Source: Immersiella caudata
Lineage: Eukaryota; Ascomycota; Sordariomycetes; Sordariales; Lasiosphaeriaceae
Direction of reading: 5' to 3'
Assembly: GCA_030512335.1 (NCBI GenBank)
Contig: JAULSU010000007.1
Span: 3,534,001 to 3,598,000, forward strand
Length of the DNA stretch: 64,000 nt
Both the position numbers and the translations under genes were made by a program. The notes under the pieces were generated by a model. That model was not told the origin of the DNA. It did no database searches and saw nothing but the letters and a program-made list of their open reading frames with translations. Every line of letters starts with the position of its first letter. Position 1 is the first letter of the stretch. Positions 10,980-21,611 of this stretch are shown here, piece by piece.

Positions 10980-12038
10980 GTGGAATTGGATGCGGGTTGG
11001 ACTAATAAATACTGCGGCGACACGGGGATCGTGGGGTAGGTGCCGGTTACCGAGTAAGGGACGGGAGGCAGCTGATCAGTTGGATGCGGTTCTAGCATGT
11101 GGCGATGCTAGGGATGGAGCTTGGGGTTGTGATCTTCTCAGTCCTCGCGAGGCCTGCGATTCAGTAAATGACCGCTAAAAACGCCCATATCACCTATTTT
11201 GAGCCCCTAAAACTCACACCTTTCTTCTTTCGGTCCACGGTGAGCGAAAAAAAACTCCCCAAGTGGCCTCTGATTAACTATAGGAGCTGAACCATAAGTT
11301 TTGATCTTTTCGAAAAAGCGAAAGAAAAGCTTTTCCTCGCGAAGCGTACGGTTCGACCCCAGGTACATCGGCGAAGGCTTGGCTTGCGAAGTACCGAAAA
11401 TCTACACCACAGATTTCGCGAGGCCTGGGGAGGTCAAACCCTCGGGGAACTTCCAGCTGAGGGAGGGGCGGACCTGACCTATTTCACTTGGCAGAGGGGC
11501 AGTGTTTGAGGGCTGATGGCGCATCGCGCAAGATTCTATAGCGAATCCTCTTTCATTCTATGGGCCCAGACCAATTGTGGCATTGGCAACGTGTCGGCCG
11601 CGTTGTTGCGCCCGAGGCGGCGAGGATCGCGGCCCAAATGGATGGAACTCGGATCCAATGCTGAGGTGCGCCTGCCTGATGACGTATGGCGGGGCCAAGT
11701 GTCACGACACGCAACACAGTAGAAAGCATGTAACAATGAATCTGAGAAATCTGAGTAACGTCTCTGAAAGCCGCCTGAGGTTAACACCTGCTCAAGCCAA
11801 TGCAACATCAATAAAGGCGAAGGACAAGTGATTCTGCCTGGCTTCCTTCAAGGTCGAATATGGGAACTTGCTTGGCAGCTGTCGTTGAGCGGCGCTAGCT
11901 GTCACTGCCCGCCGGAGGCCCGCCAAACACATCTCTTCCTCAGGGAACTCAAATTCAACATCCAACAAAGCGCAATCTCAACTCGCAGTTCAGTATACTG
12001 TAACAGCTAATTATTGTCCATCAAGGGTTGTATCTATT
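10980..12038. other. Intergenic region upstream of the chitinase
   Basis: No gene supported. Open frames stay under 92 codons and look random. It includes the chitinase promoter side (10980-11300) and the 3' flank of the SET-domain gene. Confidence 0.45.
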
Positions 12039-12931
12039 CTAACTCTGCTTCAACCCCGGCGGCAAATGCCTCCCCTCCTTCCACCCACACTCACAACTCC
12101 CCTCCCCTTCCTCCCCCCAAAAATACCCCTGCCCATACGAAACAAACAGCTGCTCTCCTCCCTCCAACTCCCTCCCCGCCGTAAACACTACAAACAACAC
12201 CCCACCTACCATCTCCGTCGTCGCATGCACATTCGGCACACAGTGCGAATTCACAAACCTCGTCCAGTTCCCATGCACCGCCGCATCTATCGCAACATCA
12301 TTCCACCTGTGCGGTCTATCCTTTGAAAAGAGCTGATACACGTACTTGCTCTCTTCCACAGCGGGATGGTTGTAGGGGATGACCTCGCCCAGGTAGACAC
12401 CGAGGTAGCCGCGGGAATGGTGTTTCCCTCTTTGACGTAGACGCCGTTGCCCATGGGACCCGCGGGGCGGATGTCGAGGAGAGATTTGAGAGGTTGAAGG
12501 TGGTGCGCGTGGAAGCGCCAGTAGCAGGTTTCGTCGCAGTCTTTTGAGCCGCACTCGAGACAGATGCGGTTCTTGGATTCGCTATTGCGACCGCGGGGGC
12601 GGAGGAGGCGGGTTGCAGACGAGGGGAGGGTGGGGATGGTTGGGGGGAGGGGAGGGCGGGAGTAAGGGGAGGAGCGGCATTGGGAGGTGGAGGATTTATA
12701 GCGGATGGGGCCGGGGGTGGGCTTGACGTTGGACTTGGAGGGGATTTCTATCTTTTGGGAAGGGGGTGGGCGACGGGATTGGGTGGATTGGCGGTGAGGG
12801 TTGAGGCCCCATCGGCGGGGGTCGTAGACGTAGTGCTCTGCGTCGATGACACCGGGAATGGACTCACCTGAGGTGTGGGCGGCGTCGTGCCATGTCCAGA
12901 AGCTGCCGTCCGTGTCGTCTTTTTGATACAT
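12039..12931 (-). pseudogene. SET-domain protein gene with one apparent frameshift
   Basis: A first frame from ATG 12931 (MYQKDDTDGSFW) runs through a Cys-rich patch (ICLECGSKDCDETCYW) into the SET start, GPMGNGVYVKEGNTIP. The SET core then continues in another frame: GYLGVYLGEVIPYNH, RFVNSHCVPNVHATTE (the NHSC-like AdoMet/substrate element, here NSHC), QLFVSYGQGYF (catalytic-type Tyr) and a Cys-rich end, GSCECGWKEG, like a post-SET. The switch lies near 12411-12416 and is explained by one missing base. Corrected, the protein would be about 297 residues. No GT-AG intron can bridge the gap because the frames abut. It is either a young pseudogene or a sequencing indel. The predicted role, lysine methylation, is family inference. 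Confidence 0.7.
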
Positions 12932-13597
12932 GGTTGACTTTGGTAAGTTGTGTTAACTTGAGGTACGTTTGTCGATTGTATGGAGTGGTCTACAGTTGTG
13001 TACACCGTTGTAGCTGATGGCAATGGGCCAATATTCGAGCGTAAATTGGTGTGCTGGCAAACAGAGAAGAGAGGGGGGCCCAAGGGCTTCACCACAACCT
13101 TATACGAAGACGGGTTCATTGTTCTGGACCTCTTGTTCTCTCAGGCAATAATGAATACGGTCATTGTTAACCTTGTTCAACGACGGGGAATGTTGGTCAG
13201 GTCTTTGATAACATTCACATTGTCAAGGCTGAGTTAGACAAGGGTCTTTGTCAAAGGGCAACAAGCTCTTGCTTACAACTATCTCCCCTACCGGAGAGAT
13301 TGAGCCTGTTTGCATGGCATTGCAGCGATACGGCTTCCTGGAGGCACGAAGCAGTGAAAGGAGATGACGGACTGCGGGACAACAGACTAGGCGATCACCA
13401 GAGGACGGACATGGCTCACTTGACCTTGAATTCTCACAGCTCAGCTGATCAACGGTTCTTTCAATTTCAGCTGCATCGAGAGGCATACTACTCAAACTCC
13501 GTGCTTGCCCAATTCCCAAGTTTCCCCTAAAGTATTAATTACCTGCTCCTCCAACGACAGGGCCTCCAGTCTCCATCAACAGCAACCCTCCTTGCCA
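12932..13597. other. Intergenic region
   Basis: Between the SET-domain gene start and the MFS transporter stop. No gene recognised. Confidence 0.45.
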
Positions 13598-15385
13598 CTA
13601 CTCCAAAACCAACCCATACCTCCCCCCCTCCCTGATCCTCTCTCCCCACCTCAAAACCACAATCGGAACCAGCCCCAAAACCAAACAGCCAAACGCCACC
13701 ATCGAGCTCCCCCATCCAACCCCAAGTCTCTCACAAATCGCCCCAACCCACAACGGAAATGTCCCCGCCATCAAATTCCTCACTGCAAGATGCCCCGCCA
13801 GCGCAGAATCTGCATGCACCCCGTACGCTTCCAGAATATATACCGTCCCTGCGGTATTCACAAGTACACATCCAGCACCGATGAAAAACACCCCCACGAC
13901 CTGGATCAGCCAGTGTGTTTGAGTCGTCCATCCGAACCAGAAGAGTCCCATTGGTAGAATCGCAGAGCCGAGTACCATCGTGGGGAGGATCCGGGATTCA
14001 GGTGTTGCTTCAGCACCGAAGCCCCTTCGCCAGAGGGAGTAAACTCGAGAGAATGGAATTGTTGCCGCGGAGCCGGCTACGGTGCCTCCGAGGGCGACGG
14101 AAAGGAGGGGGAGGTGGGCCGACGGAGCGTCCCAGCCGCGGGATTGGAAGGCGAAGGGGATGGTGTAAAGGGCGAAGTAGAGTATGCCGTGGACGATGCC
14201 GAGGTGGAGGGTGAAGAAGGCGAGGAGGGGTTCTGTTGTGGGCATGCGGATTGGCTTTGTGAGGTAGGTTTGGATGAGCAGTCGGGGTTGGATGAAGGGA
14301 GCTTCTTCGCTTTGAGCGTGGAGTGCCCAGTTTCCCGTTTCGAGGCGGAGGCGGCGGGCTTTGTGTTGGAGGAGGAGCGGTGTTGAGGTTTCTGGGATGG
14401 TGAATAGGAGGGTGAGCGTGGAGAATGGTGCGGCTAGGAGGAGGGTGAGCCACGAGAGCCAGCGCCAGGGAGGGGAATTGTCCGAAGTGGGGGATGCGAG
14501 GAGGTAGGCTGCGGCGATGGGGGCGATGGTGGTACCGAGGTGGAAGGCGGTGGTGGAGACGGCTAGGGCTATGCTTCGCGGGAGAGGGGAGCATATGTCG
14601 GCGTACATGCGGGGGATGAGATAGGGAACACCGGAAGCGAATATTCCCGAAATGGCCCGGGAAACAAGAATGGTCTGAATATTTGTGCCAAGCGCCGCGG
14701 GGAGCTGGAACAAGCAGAGACCGAGCATCGAGATGGCCAGGGCAATCCGGTGGCTGTAAACGTCGGACAAGGGACCCGAAATGGCGATTCCCAGGATCCA
14801 GAGGGATACCGATAACCTCGAGACGGGAAGACTCACATTAAACTCGGATGTGAGTACCGAACTTGCCGGTGCGAAGACGCTGCTGCCAAAGCCAACAATA
14901 AAGGCCAACAAAGAAGTTGACAAGACAATAAGTGATCTCCTGGCCAGGGGCCAGTTTCTCGGACATTCTTTGTCCGCGGCGCCGTCCCAATTGACAATAA
15001 CAGACGCCTCTGAGTGGGTAACAATAACCTCGTTGCTCCTCCTTCGACACCGAGGACAGGCTTGATGAGGAGAGTTAGGCTCGGTGAGAGTAGAGAGAGC
15101 AAGCCTCTGGCTGTGCGCGGCGACGATTTCTTCATGAGACTGTCTTTTCTTTTCTGTATCTGGTTGTAGGAAATGGCTCACGGCGAGGCCCTGAGCGGTT
15201 ACGCTTGACGCCGCATTGGAGTGCTCGTCCGCTCTCCTGGTTTCGGAATCTGTAGCAGCGGTGGCAGCGGTTGCGCCGGTAGTCGTCATTCCATCGCCTT
15301 CAACAGTTGCGTCTATGGTGTCCGGAGCGAGGGCCCGCTGTGGTGTCCCACCTGCCGCATCAGTTTTTGTTGTGGTGCTGTCCAT
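13598..15385 (-). CDS. MFS transporter, DHA1-type drug/polyamine:H+ antiporter
   Basis: Single exon, 595 residues. A hydrophilic N-terminus of about 145 residues is followed by the fungal DHA1 signature NWDGAADKECPRNWPLARRS just before TM1, then about 12 hydrophobic segments. The motif-A region between TM2 and TM3 reads GPLSDVYSHRIAL, and LVSRAISGIFASGVPYLIPRMYADI fits TM4-TM5. A central loop with many charged residues (about 325-365) separates the halves. Such proteins export azoles, polyamines or toxic metabolites across the plasma membrane; the substrate here cannot be read from sequence. The zinc-cluster regulator lies immediately upstream on the same strand and might control it, which is inference from proximity only. 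Confidence 0.9.
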   Translation of the reverse strand: MDSTTTKTDAAGGTPQRALAPDTIDATVEGDGMTTTGATAATAATDSETRRADEHSNAASSVTAQGLAVSHFLQPDTEKKRQSHEEIVAAHSQRLALSTLTEPNSPHQACPRCRRRSNEVIVTHSEASVIVNWDGAADKECPRNWPLARRSLIVLSTSLLAFIVGFGSSVFAPASSVLTSEFNVSLPVSRLSVSLWILGIAISGPLSDVYSHRIALAISMLGLCLFQLPAALGTNIQTILVSRAISGIFASGVPYLIPRMYADICSPLPRSIALAVSTTAFHLGTTIAPIAAAYLLASPTSDNSPPWRWLSWLTLLLAAPFSTLTLLFTIPETSTPLLLQHKARRLRLETGNWALHAQSEEAPFIQPRLLIQTYLTKPIRMPTTEPLLAFFTLHLGIVHGILYFALYTIPFAFQSRGWDAPSAHLPLLSVALGGTVAGSAATIPFSRVYSLWRRGFGAEATPESRILPTMVLGSAILPMGLFWFGWTTQTHWLIQVVGVFFIGAGCVLVNTAGTVYILEAYGVHADSALAGHLAVRNLMAGTFPLWVGAICERLGVGWGSSMVAFGCLVLGLVPIVVLRWGERIREGGRYGLVLE

Positions 15386-15916
15386 ATCGGGGCGCTGCCC
15401 TTCGCCATGGGCCGGCAGGACATGGGCTTGAGGATGTGAAGGTGAAAGCCTGTTTTGAGAGGCTCGCTAGGAGTGGCCCTGCGAAGGCGTAATTCGCCAA
15501 GTATCAGAGGGCTTTTGGGTCGCAACCGTGATCCGATCAACTGGGTAAGCTTCAAGCGTGGCGTTGGGTATGGATACCCGATGGCACTCTGATATCGGTC
15601 GAAGGCTTCTGGATTGATAGTTGAGTCGAGTGAGGAAGGTGGTATGCACGCGAAAAGGGGGTGTCACGAAGCGTTCGATTCGACGCTGTGACACCCATCT
15701 TTGGCTAAAGTGCTGCCCAGCAACCGTGTACTTCGGTACATGCGCCCCATCAACTGACCCGTGGCGCCGGAAGAATCTCTCCCGGGTAGCATCGTGATAA
15801 GCGAGAGAATGCCGGGGGGGGAGGGGGGGGCGGGTGTTTCCGGCCTGCGGCGTCTTGAACAAAGCGTCTACCTACCATGGCTCTGAGCGTGCCGTTGGGC
15901 GTTGATCGAGCTGGCA
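15386..15916. other. Intergenic region between MFS transporter and regulator
   Basis: Contains the MFS promoter side. G runs occur at 15811-15830 (two runs of eight or nine G). No gene seen. Confidence 0.45.
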
Positions 15917-17301
15917 TCATATAGCGCGAGCTGAGCGGTGTTTGACTGATGCCGCTGCAAATGCAGCTTTGGGAAACTCGAGAAGCTCTAGCAGCTCTGG
16001 ATCACCGCTGAAGGCGCCCTCCAAGAAAGTGCAGATAGCCGGGCCTTCGGCGATTGCCCTTCTCCAAATCCACCAATGTTCGGGAGACAAGGCCTTGGCA
16101 TACCAATACGCTAGGAGAAGCATGGCGCGGGGATCTCGTTGTTCGAGAAGGCGGAGGAACCTCGGATCGGGAAACCCTACAAACGAGAGAAACTTGGATA
16201 TGGTGTTGCGGTTGCAGTCTAGCGGCATCACTTGTGCCAAAACAGTTGCTGCGCAGTGGTATGGATTGTTCTTTGGTGTGGATAGCTCATCGAGGTTGTA
16301 GAACTGGACGAACTCTGGCAGGAGATTGAGGATCTCGCTGCCGACACGTGCGGGCGGGTCTAGAAAGTGGCTGCAAGAGGCGTTGAAAAGACTTGCCGGC
16401 CGAATCGGGTTGGTGATGTTGTAGACGGCCTGTTTACCGCCAGTCATCTTCAGCCAGTCGAGATCGGTGGGCGTGGAGGACAGAGGCCATGTGTCTGCTG
16501 GCTCGGCGTCCTTGACGTCGGCGAAAGCAGAGGCCCCGGTTAAAGCGGCGGCAGCCCACAAAGCATCCTTCTCGGCGTGCTCAACTGGCTTGGAGAGCTT
16601 GGCGTTGAAGAGGGAGACACCGTGGTAGAAATGAAAGGCCAAAGCAGCGGTCTTTTGCTTGTCCCGACGACCAGTGGTATGCATGTCGTAGAGTAGGGCG
16701 AAGGCGAGAATCAAGTGCGTGAGGAATGGGCTCTAAAGTTTGTTAGCAAGCCCCAGTCGTGACCGATGGGTGTTGAGCGGGAGGAACAAACGTTGATGGA
16801 AAATTCGAGGGCATGTGCCTGGAACAGCATAGCTGCATCCTTGGGCCCAACTGTGAGAACCGAGCATTCTCGGAACTTCTTGAGGAGATCCCGGTCGAAG
16901 GGTCCAACCTGGTACAGCTCGTTCGGCCTGGCCCCAACAAGGGGCAGATAGGTCGGCAAGTCGGGAAGGGATCTGGGGAGGGGGAGCGCAAAGGACGGCT
17001 GTCCGGTAGGGGTCATGTCGACCCTGAAGGAGCCGGAAAAGTCCAGCTGCATCTCTGAGACGCCGGTCTCGTAGGTGCAACCGACGCCGAAAGATACGCA
17101 CTTCAGACATCGGGGCTTTGATTCGTCGCACTGGTCATTCCTGTCATTAGTCGGCCGTGAGGGACATGCATGGGATGATGGAGTGCCCACCTTCACCCTT
17201 CGGATCTTGCAGTTGGCGCAACCATATCTCGATTTGCGATGCGATTTACGCAGGCGAGCCTTGGACTCCTGCAGCTCTGGCTGCGTCGCGGGCATCGGCA
17301 T
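15917..17301 (-). CDS. Zn2Cys6 fungal transcription factor
   Basis: Three exons (17191-17301, 16792-17130, 15917-16732; introns of 60 and 59 bp) give 421 residues from the ATG at 17301. An upstream in-frame ATG at 17409 would add 36 residues. The binuclear zinc cluster spans the first intron: CANCKIRRVK joins CDESKPRCLKC and ends GVGC, giving all six cysteines, preceded by basic KSHRKSRYG. The rest resembles the weakly conserved fungal-specific middle/C-terminal region (e.g. LPTYLPLVGARPNELYQVGP, LTHLILAFALLYDMH). It is a nuclear DNA-binding regulator with unknown targets. It sits between the MFS transporter and the polysaccharide deacetylase, all on the minus strand. Confidence 0.88.
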
Positions 17302-17610
17302 TTTGGTTGCCAGGACAAAAGAGGTCCCTCGGATAGAGTTTGAGGTGAGATCGCTTTTGCAAGACACTTTCAGACCGAGCGGATGGAAGATGGAGACGCG
17401 AGGAGGCAAGCAATCAAGGTGTTCGGCATTGCATCATAAGGGCTGGATGAAAGAATAGGCGCTGGCGCTGGCGCTGACGGCTCGCCCGCCGTTGCGTATT
17501 CCTCCAGCCCGTGAGATCCGCATCCATGTCTTGGCAGGGCCGTGCTGCTCGGTCCCCGCATATGGCGCTAGCCTTGATTCGTATTCGAGCGATTTGGCCA
17601 ATCAAGTTTC
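17302..17610. other. Short intergenic region
   Basis: Regulator 5' leader and promoter together with the deacetylase 3' end. A repeated ggcgct motif lies at 17459-17475. No gene. Confidence 0.4.
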
Positions 17611-18432
17611 TCACTGATTCCCACCATCATTCATCTCAAACCACTCTTTATGCCCCTCAACCCAATCCGCCACCTCCCCACACGGCGCACACCATATCTC
17701 CTCATCCCCCGCCAACCTCGCCAACACTTCCTCCACCACACCCATCCTCTCCTCACTCGTCGTCAAAAAAGGATGCGCCAAAATCGACAAATACCCCCCT
17801 TCCCTTTTCACATCCTCAATCCTCCCCATCACCCACGCCCTCAACTCCCCCGGCCCCCTCACCCTCCCGCCCCCGTGCTTCTCCATATAATAAAACGCAT
17901 CCACACACCTCCACTCAAACGGCAACACCACCACCCCTTCTTTCACGATCCCAAATCCCCCCTTATCCACATCACTCACATACCTCACCCCCTTCTCCCT
18001 TAACAGCCCCCACGTCCGCTCATTCACCTCTCCTCCAGGCGGTCTGAAACCCCTATACCCAACCCCTGCCTCCGCCGCCGCCTCAAAACTCTTCCTAAAA
18101 CTCTCCCTCTCCTCATCCTCACCAAGCGTCTTCCACACCTCATGCTGGTACCCGTGCCACGCGACTTCATGTCCTTTCTCTTTTAGTTCGGAGATTACAG
18201 ACGGGTAGACGGAAAGGGACCAGGCCTCGACGAAGTAAGTTGCGCGTAGGGAGTGTGATTCCAGGAGGGAGAGCATGCGTGGGAGTTGGGCGGTGATGGA
18301 GGGGTGGGAGCCGATGGGGTGGGGCCAGCGGGAGTGGAGAACGTCTTGGGCTTCGCCTAGGTTGTCCATTGTGAAGGAGATGGCGCAACAGGCGGAGTTG
18401 GGCCAGCGGGTTGCTGCTGGTGTTGTTGTCAT
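17611..18432 (-). CDS. Polysaccharide deacetylase (NodB-fold), intracellular type
   Basis: Single exon, 273 residues, no signal peptide. NodB-homology motifs: motif 1 is SFTMDNLGEAQ, where the usual TFDD is TMDN; motif 2 is HEVAWHGYQHE with metal-ligand spacing HxxxH; motif 3 is YRGFRPPGGEVN; and SILAHPFLTT fits motif 5. The form resembles the cytosolic PuuE/HpPgdA-like branch, not secreted chitin deacetylases, so the substrate may be a small amide rather than wall chitin. GC-rich third positions like its neighbours. Function beyond deacetylase/amidase chemistry is not readable. Confidence 0.85.
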   Translation of the reverse strand: MTTTPAATRWPNSACCAISFTMDNLGEAQDVLHSRWPHPIGSHPSITAQLPRMLSLLESHSLRATYFVEAWSLSVYPSVISELKEKGHEVAWHGYQHEVWKTLGEDEERESFRKSFEAAAEAGVGYRGFRPPGGEVNERTWGLLREKGVRYVSDVDKGGFGIVKEGVVVLPFEWRCVDAFYYMEKHGGGRVRGPGELRAWVMGRIEDVKREGGYLSILAHPFLTTSEERMGVVEEVLARLAGDEEIWCAPCGEVADWVEGHKEWFEMNDGGNQ

Positions 18433-18768
18433 TTTGGGTGGTTGATGTCGGAAGTGAGGGGTAGAGCGAGGATGAAGTGAGGATTGGATGTTTTTAGGGG
18501 TATGAGAGGTTGGATGACTTGGGTATTGAAGACTGAAGTCTATTCACAGGATCAGTGCGCGAAATTGTTGGACTGGGGAAGTAGAAGGTGGAGTGACGGA
18601 GTGACGGAGTGGCAGTCCTGTCGCATTGGTCCGCGTCATACCTACCGGGCTCGGCAGTTGGTTTCCTGCCGTCCCACTGATTGGTGTCATACTTGGCACC
18701 TGCAAAGCCATGGGCAAGAATAGAGTCTCCCTCTCACAACACACCAGGGATTTTTGTAGTTCACAACT
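18433..18768. other. Intergenic region
   Basis: Divergent region between the deacetylase start and the plus-strand HNH_2 relic. A small direct repeat, gagtgacggagtgacggagtgg, lies at about 18591-18612. No gene. Confidence 0.4.
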
Positions 18769-20081
18769 ATGGCGTCCAAGCGCAAGTATTCAGAGGCCGA
18801 ACCGCCACCGATTGAGGCAAAATTCCTGTTCAATCGCCCTATCGAACGGATGCCTTCTGGCGCCTCTACTTCGGCGCAACATGCCTCCACAGCCACTTCA
18901 CAGCCGTCGGCACCTATTTCAACCATCGACGAGGTCATGCAAAAATTCGATGTCTACATTTGAGACAAAATTCGGCGTTTAAAAGACGACAATGGCCCGG
19001 GAAGCGACCACATCAAGGCGTCACCTGCTCCGCGCGCTGTCATCTTAGAGCCAACCTCGAGACCGTATGGTGTGGATGTTGACACCGCTACATCGGCTCT
19101 TGAGAAGTCAGGGCCGCTCGATAAGCTCTTCAAAAATTCAATGAATAATCTTCGATTGGGCATCAAAGGTCTTACAAGTACCTGGATCAACAAGCAGGAT
19201 CTGGAGGATGCATTGTCAGGGAAAACGGTGGGCCGTGATTCGGACGGACCAAACCAGACAGCGCGGCGGAGAGTGCCAGTCTGGCATCATCACACTTGCG
19301 TTTTGACCGGTGTCAATGATGCGGTTTGAAGCAGCCCACATTGTTACTCTCGAGGCAACAAAATCCACGGTGCACCAAACATTCTGGGGTATGCTGGACC
19401 TATTCTGGCCCCTAGAAGATATCGAAGACTCGGACCTAAGCATCGCCGGCCAGGAAACACGCAATGTACTCCCTCTCGCGCGCCAACAGCTCATCGACTT
19501 TTCGATCGGACCAAGTTCGCGCTCCGTCCGATCTTTGCATCCCACCAACCCAGAGCGTCGGATGTATCTCCGGGTCGTATGGTTCAAGGACCGACACGTC
19601 GATATTGGTCTCGGCGATGAGAGATTGCTTTTAGCCAAGGAGACGAACCTCACAGACCGTGGACGCCTGGTGGGGGATTCGAACCGGGCAGGCTAGATAC
19701 GTCGTACATGGTGACGTCTACGAGTAAAGCACCTCAGACCCTGAGACACGGCCTCTCCCACACTTTCACTTCTTCCAGACGCGGTATGCGATGGCACAGC
19801 TCTTTGCTGGCTAACAAGCTGCTGGGGCACTCCGAGCCATCTTCGATAGTGACCCGCTAGATATGGATGCGGAGGGTGCATCAGACGTGAAGCTGAGCGG
19901 GGAGTTCGTGCCCAAATATTGGGATCGGATGCTCCAAGACGCGTATGAGCTCGGTATCTTGTCCGATGAGAGGGAAAAGGCTTGGAGGGCTGCCATCCAT
20001 CGGAATGGGTACGAGATGGGCATGCGGAGAGTCCGTGAGCGCGGGAAGAGGGACTCGGAGGAAGAGCTAGAAAGTAAATAG
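18769..20081 (+). pseudogene. Degraded HNH_2-type endonuclease-domain gene
   Basis: Starts with an ATG frame (MASKRKYSEAEPPP) that ends at a TGA at 18961. The same frame then continues for over 100 codons (IRRLKDDNGPGSD to WHHHTCVLTGVNDAV). Across a frameshift near 19325 the HNH_2 core goes on: FEAAHIVTLEATK, TFWGMLDLFWPLEDI, NVLPL. The part expected to hold the second His, AHRLFDRTKFALRPIFASH, lies in a third frame (about 19490-19545), and PTNPERRMYLRVVWFKD returns to the second. A last frame (from 19863) reads SGEFVPKYWDRMLQDAYELG. One stop and at least three frame changes show a dead gene. The motif set CVLTG / EAAHI / HRLFD is that of fungal HNH_2 (PF13391-like) proteins, as in the intact gene at 35.6 kb. 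Confidence 0.75.
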
Positions 20082-20723
20082 GCCTTATTGCAATTCCAAC
20101 AGGCCTTGTTTGTCAGTTTAGACGCATAGAAAGATTCCCCAGACACCTTAGGAAGATCCCTCGGATGCCTCTTCCGCATTTATTAGACGGTTCCTCAATT
20201 GTGTTGATAGGGCTGCAGTCCTTCTCATGATGGTTGAGCTCATGACACATAAGGTGCTCGCACACTTACCACACCGTCAACCGCGTTACCGTCCGAATTT
20301 TCCAACACGCTGTGTAGACCCACTGGACACTTGGGACCGAATGGAGGGGCCATATAGGTCAGGCTTTGCAAGTATTCTCTCGCTCAGAAGCGTACAGCTG
20401 ACTTGGCTCAGTGGAAATAGCGCTCGCCTTCCTTAACTGGGATCTAATTTTCTCAGCTTCCATTTCGGATGGATTACCTAGGGAGGAGAGAGGAGTAAGC
20501 ACAGCACACTCTCCAGTTCGAGCCTGGGGCTGGGCTTTTTTTTTGTTGCGCTTTTGCTGCCTGGTGTTGCTGCCTGGTGTTGCTCGCAGGTGTTCATCTA
20601 GTCGATTGATTTTTTTTTAATTCCTTTTTTTTTTTTTTACAAACTTTATTCATCCTGGCAAAGGTGTCTTGCAACCCTATTACTCTACCGCAACAGAAAT
20701 ACATTTGATCTGCAAGGTTAAAA
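20082..20723. other. T-rich intergenic region
   Basis: Contains two tandem copies of a 13-mer (TTGCTGCCTGGTG) at 20554-20579 and T runs at about 20610-20638. No gene. Confidence 0.45.
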
Positions 20724-21611
20724 TCACAAATAATTCGCGTCACAATGCGCCTTCTCCCTCCCGAGCAATCCATGATATTGATCCGTCTCCGGGTCACAAA
20801 TCACTAGCTCCAGCCGTTGCTGTCTCTTCGCACTCCGCACCGAAGCTAAGTACAACCATGACCTCCAACTTCCCACCCCCGCGCTAGTATTCTGCAACAG
20901 ATCAGATGGCGCTGAACCAATACCGAGGACGATAAAGTCCGTCCAGTTCGCCCAGGCAGTGCTGCTCCAGAAGCCCTTGATCGCGATGATGGCGAGGTGG
21001 GCGAGGACAAGCAGGACGCGTAGGCACAAAAAGATAAACGCCAGAACGATGGCGGTGCCTTCGAAACTGTACCCGTATGCGTCTTCTTCAATCTTGATCT
21101 GAATCTGCAGTTGGTTCTCAGGCAGCGCCGCCTCTTCTGCAGGCAAAGGCCTTGGCGTACCGTACACGACTGGTCCGACGCCATTCCGGTCTGGCTCCAG
21201 ACACCCTTCGCCGACAGGGACGCCTGTGCTCACGCACATGAGATGCGAGGGTTCAAATGCGGCGAAGGCGAAGTGGACGTTCGACATGACGGCAGCAAGG
21301 AGCACGGGGATAACAGTCTCAGCCCTACCCCTCGGCACGTAGTCAAACAGTGGCAAGGCGTTGTCATCGAGTCGGGGGAAGCCGTCGGTTGATACGAGCT
21401 CAAAGGGGAGTATGTCGAGAAAGTTAAGCCATGCCATGTCCATGCTGACAATAGGCCCGACAGTCGCGGTTGTTCTGTTGGGAATCGACTCGAAAGGCTG
21501 CTCTAAATCGCCCGGGACTGCACCCGAGTCAACAGCGTGGATGTCGATTGAGTGCAGTCCAATATCTGGGGCGTCGGCATGGACTGCGCCTTCCTTCCAG
21601 GTTGCAATCCT
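20724..21611 (-). pseudogene. C-terminal remnant of a large fungal membrane protein
   Basis: An open minus-strand frame runs from about 21611 to the stop at 20724 (about 295 codons), with the first ATG at 21443. An AG acceptor (CCCACAG) sits just before the frame at 21612, so at least one upstream exon is expected, but none is recognisable before the peroxidase. It has one long hydrophobic segment (GTAIVLAFIFLCLRVLLVLA), preceded by a lumenal-looking loop with cysteines, and then the typical tail of fungal uncharacterised multi-TM proteins (APSDLLQNTSAGV, RLELVICDPE). I take it as a 5'-truncated gene. It could instead be a real gene with a distant or atypical first exon. Confidence 0.5.

Noticed and set aside
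12039..18432. Secondary-metabolite gene cluster (MFS pump, zinc-cluster regulator, SET-domain gene, deacetylase)
   Set aside because: No backbone enzyme (PKS, NRPS, terpene cyclase) or tailoring enzyme is present nearby, so co-location alone does not support a cluster.
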